Origin: CAVWNR01 sp963756525
GTDB lineage: Bacteria; Actinomycetota; Actinomycetes; Mycobacteriales; Jatrophihabitantaceae
Reading direction: 5' to 3'
NCBI GenBank assembly: GCA_963756525.1
Contig: CAVWNR010000006.1
Span: 124,001-188,000 of the forward strand
DNA: 64,000 nucleotides
Below are positions 63,970 through 64,000 of the stretch, in pieces (position 1 is the first letter of the stretch; each line of letters opens with the position of its first letter). The position numbers and the translations under genes were made by a program. The notes under the pieces are model-generated. The model saw only the letters and a program-made list of their open reading frames with translations. It was not told the DNA's origin and did not search any database.

Positions 63970-64000
63970 GTGACCGCCACCGCGACCGACCTCGCCGCCG
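63970..64000 (+). CDS. Start of a further gene (3' partial)
   Basis: A GTG at 63970 opens a frame (TATATDLAA) that runs off the window. Only ten codons are visible, so identity and even reality are uncertain. Confidence 0.3.
   Translation, partial: MTATATDLAA

Overview
This is a high-GC (about 70%) chromosomal stretch from an actinomycete (Actinomycetota). The marker genes point the same way: an actinobacterial NucS mismatch endonuclease, an Lsr2 nucleoid protein, a MshB mycothiol enzyme, an actinobacterial-type DapD, a NamH-like muramic acid hydroxylase, a CtpE-type P-type ATPase and a DUF3117 protein. No phage, integrase, transposase, CRISPR array or rRNA operon is visible. I do not assign a genus.

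Layout. 1-4.9 kb: the 3' part of an AfsR/SARP-type ATPase regulator, then a DrrAB-like ABC exporter on the other strand. 5-9.1 kb: rph-rdgB run into an ATP-synthase F0 block (atpI-like, atpB, atpE, atpF) that has no F1 genes behind it, followed upstream by nucS. 9.2-14.9 kb: aldo-keto reductase, MeaA-type mutase, secreted phosphoesterase lipoprotein, namH, and a tRNA with an unusual body/anticodon combination. 14.9-19.1 kb: bcp peroxiredoxin, DUF3618 protein, a DUF47-Pit phosphate uptake pair and an HtrA-like membrane protease. 19-24 kb: an unknown protein, ctpE, lsr2 and an aquaporin. 24-28.7 kb: a boxC-boxB-GNAT aerobic benzoyl-CoA operon with a divergent PaaX-family regulator. 28.9-38.4 kb: small membrane protein, dinB under a perfect SOS box, typA, a broken AbiEi/DUF559-like gene between two copies of a palindromic repeat, and a MacB/FtsX-type ABC system. 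38.5-48.8 kb: aminotransferase plus omega-amidase-like pair, a complete dipeptide-type ABC importer, mshB and a membrane protein. 48.8-59.8 kb: a core block (GNAT, fdxA, dapD/dapE, two LOG proteins, DivIVA-like, tag, PaaG-like hydratase, DUF3117, leucyl aminopeptidase, glgC) resembling the Mycobacterium Rv1177-Rv1213 neighbourhood. 59.9-64 kb: a polar amino-acid ABC importer and an FAD amine/amino-acid oxidase.

Signals beyond genes. (1) A dispersed palindromic repeat (core CTTTGCCCCGCTGTGACA and its complement) occurs at four intergenic loci, two of which bracket the broken AbiEi-like gene. (2) Other unrelated strong palindromes sit at gene ends and probably act as terminators; two of them share one core. 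(3) At least eleven start codons have a TANNNT -10 hexamer 6-8 nt upstream, the signature of leaderless transcription. (4) A 14-bp perfect LexA-type box covers the dinB start codon. The most surprising structural observation is the F0-only atp block.

All calls come from reading motifs, gene order and sequence symmetry by eye; no database search was run. Start codons were chosen from motif position, Shine-Dalgarno sequence, -10 distance and overlap with neighbours.
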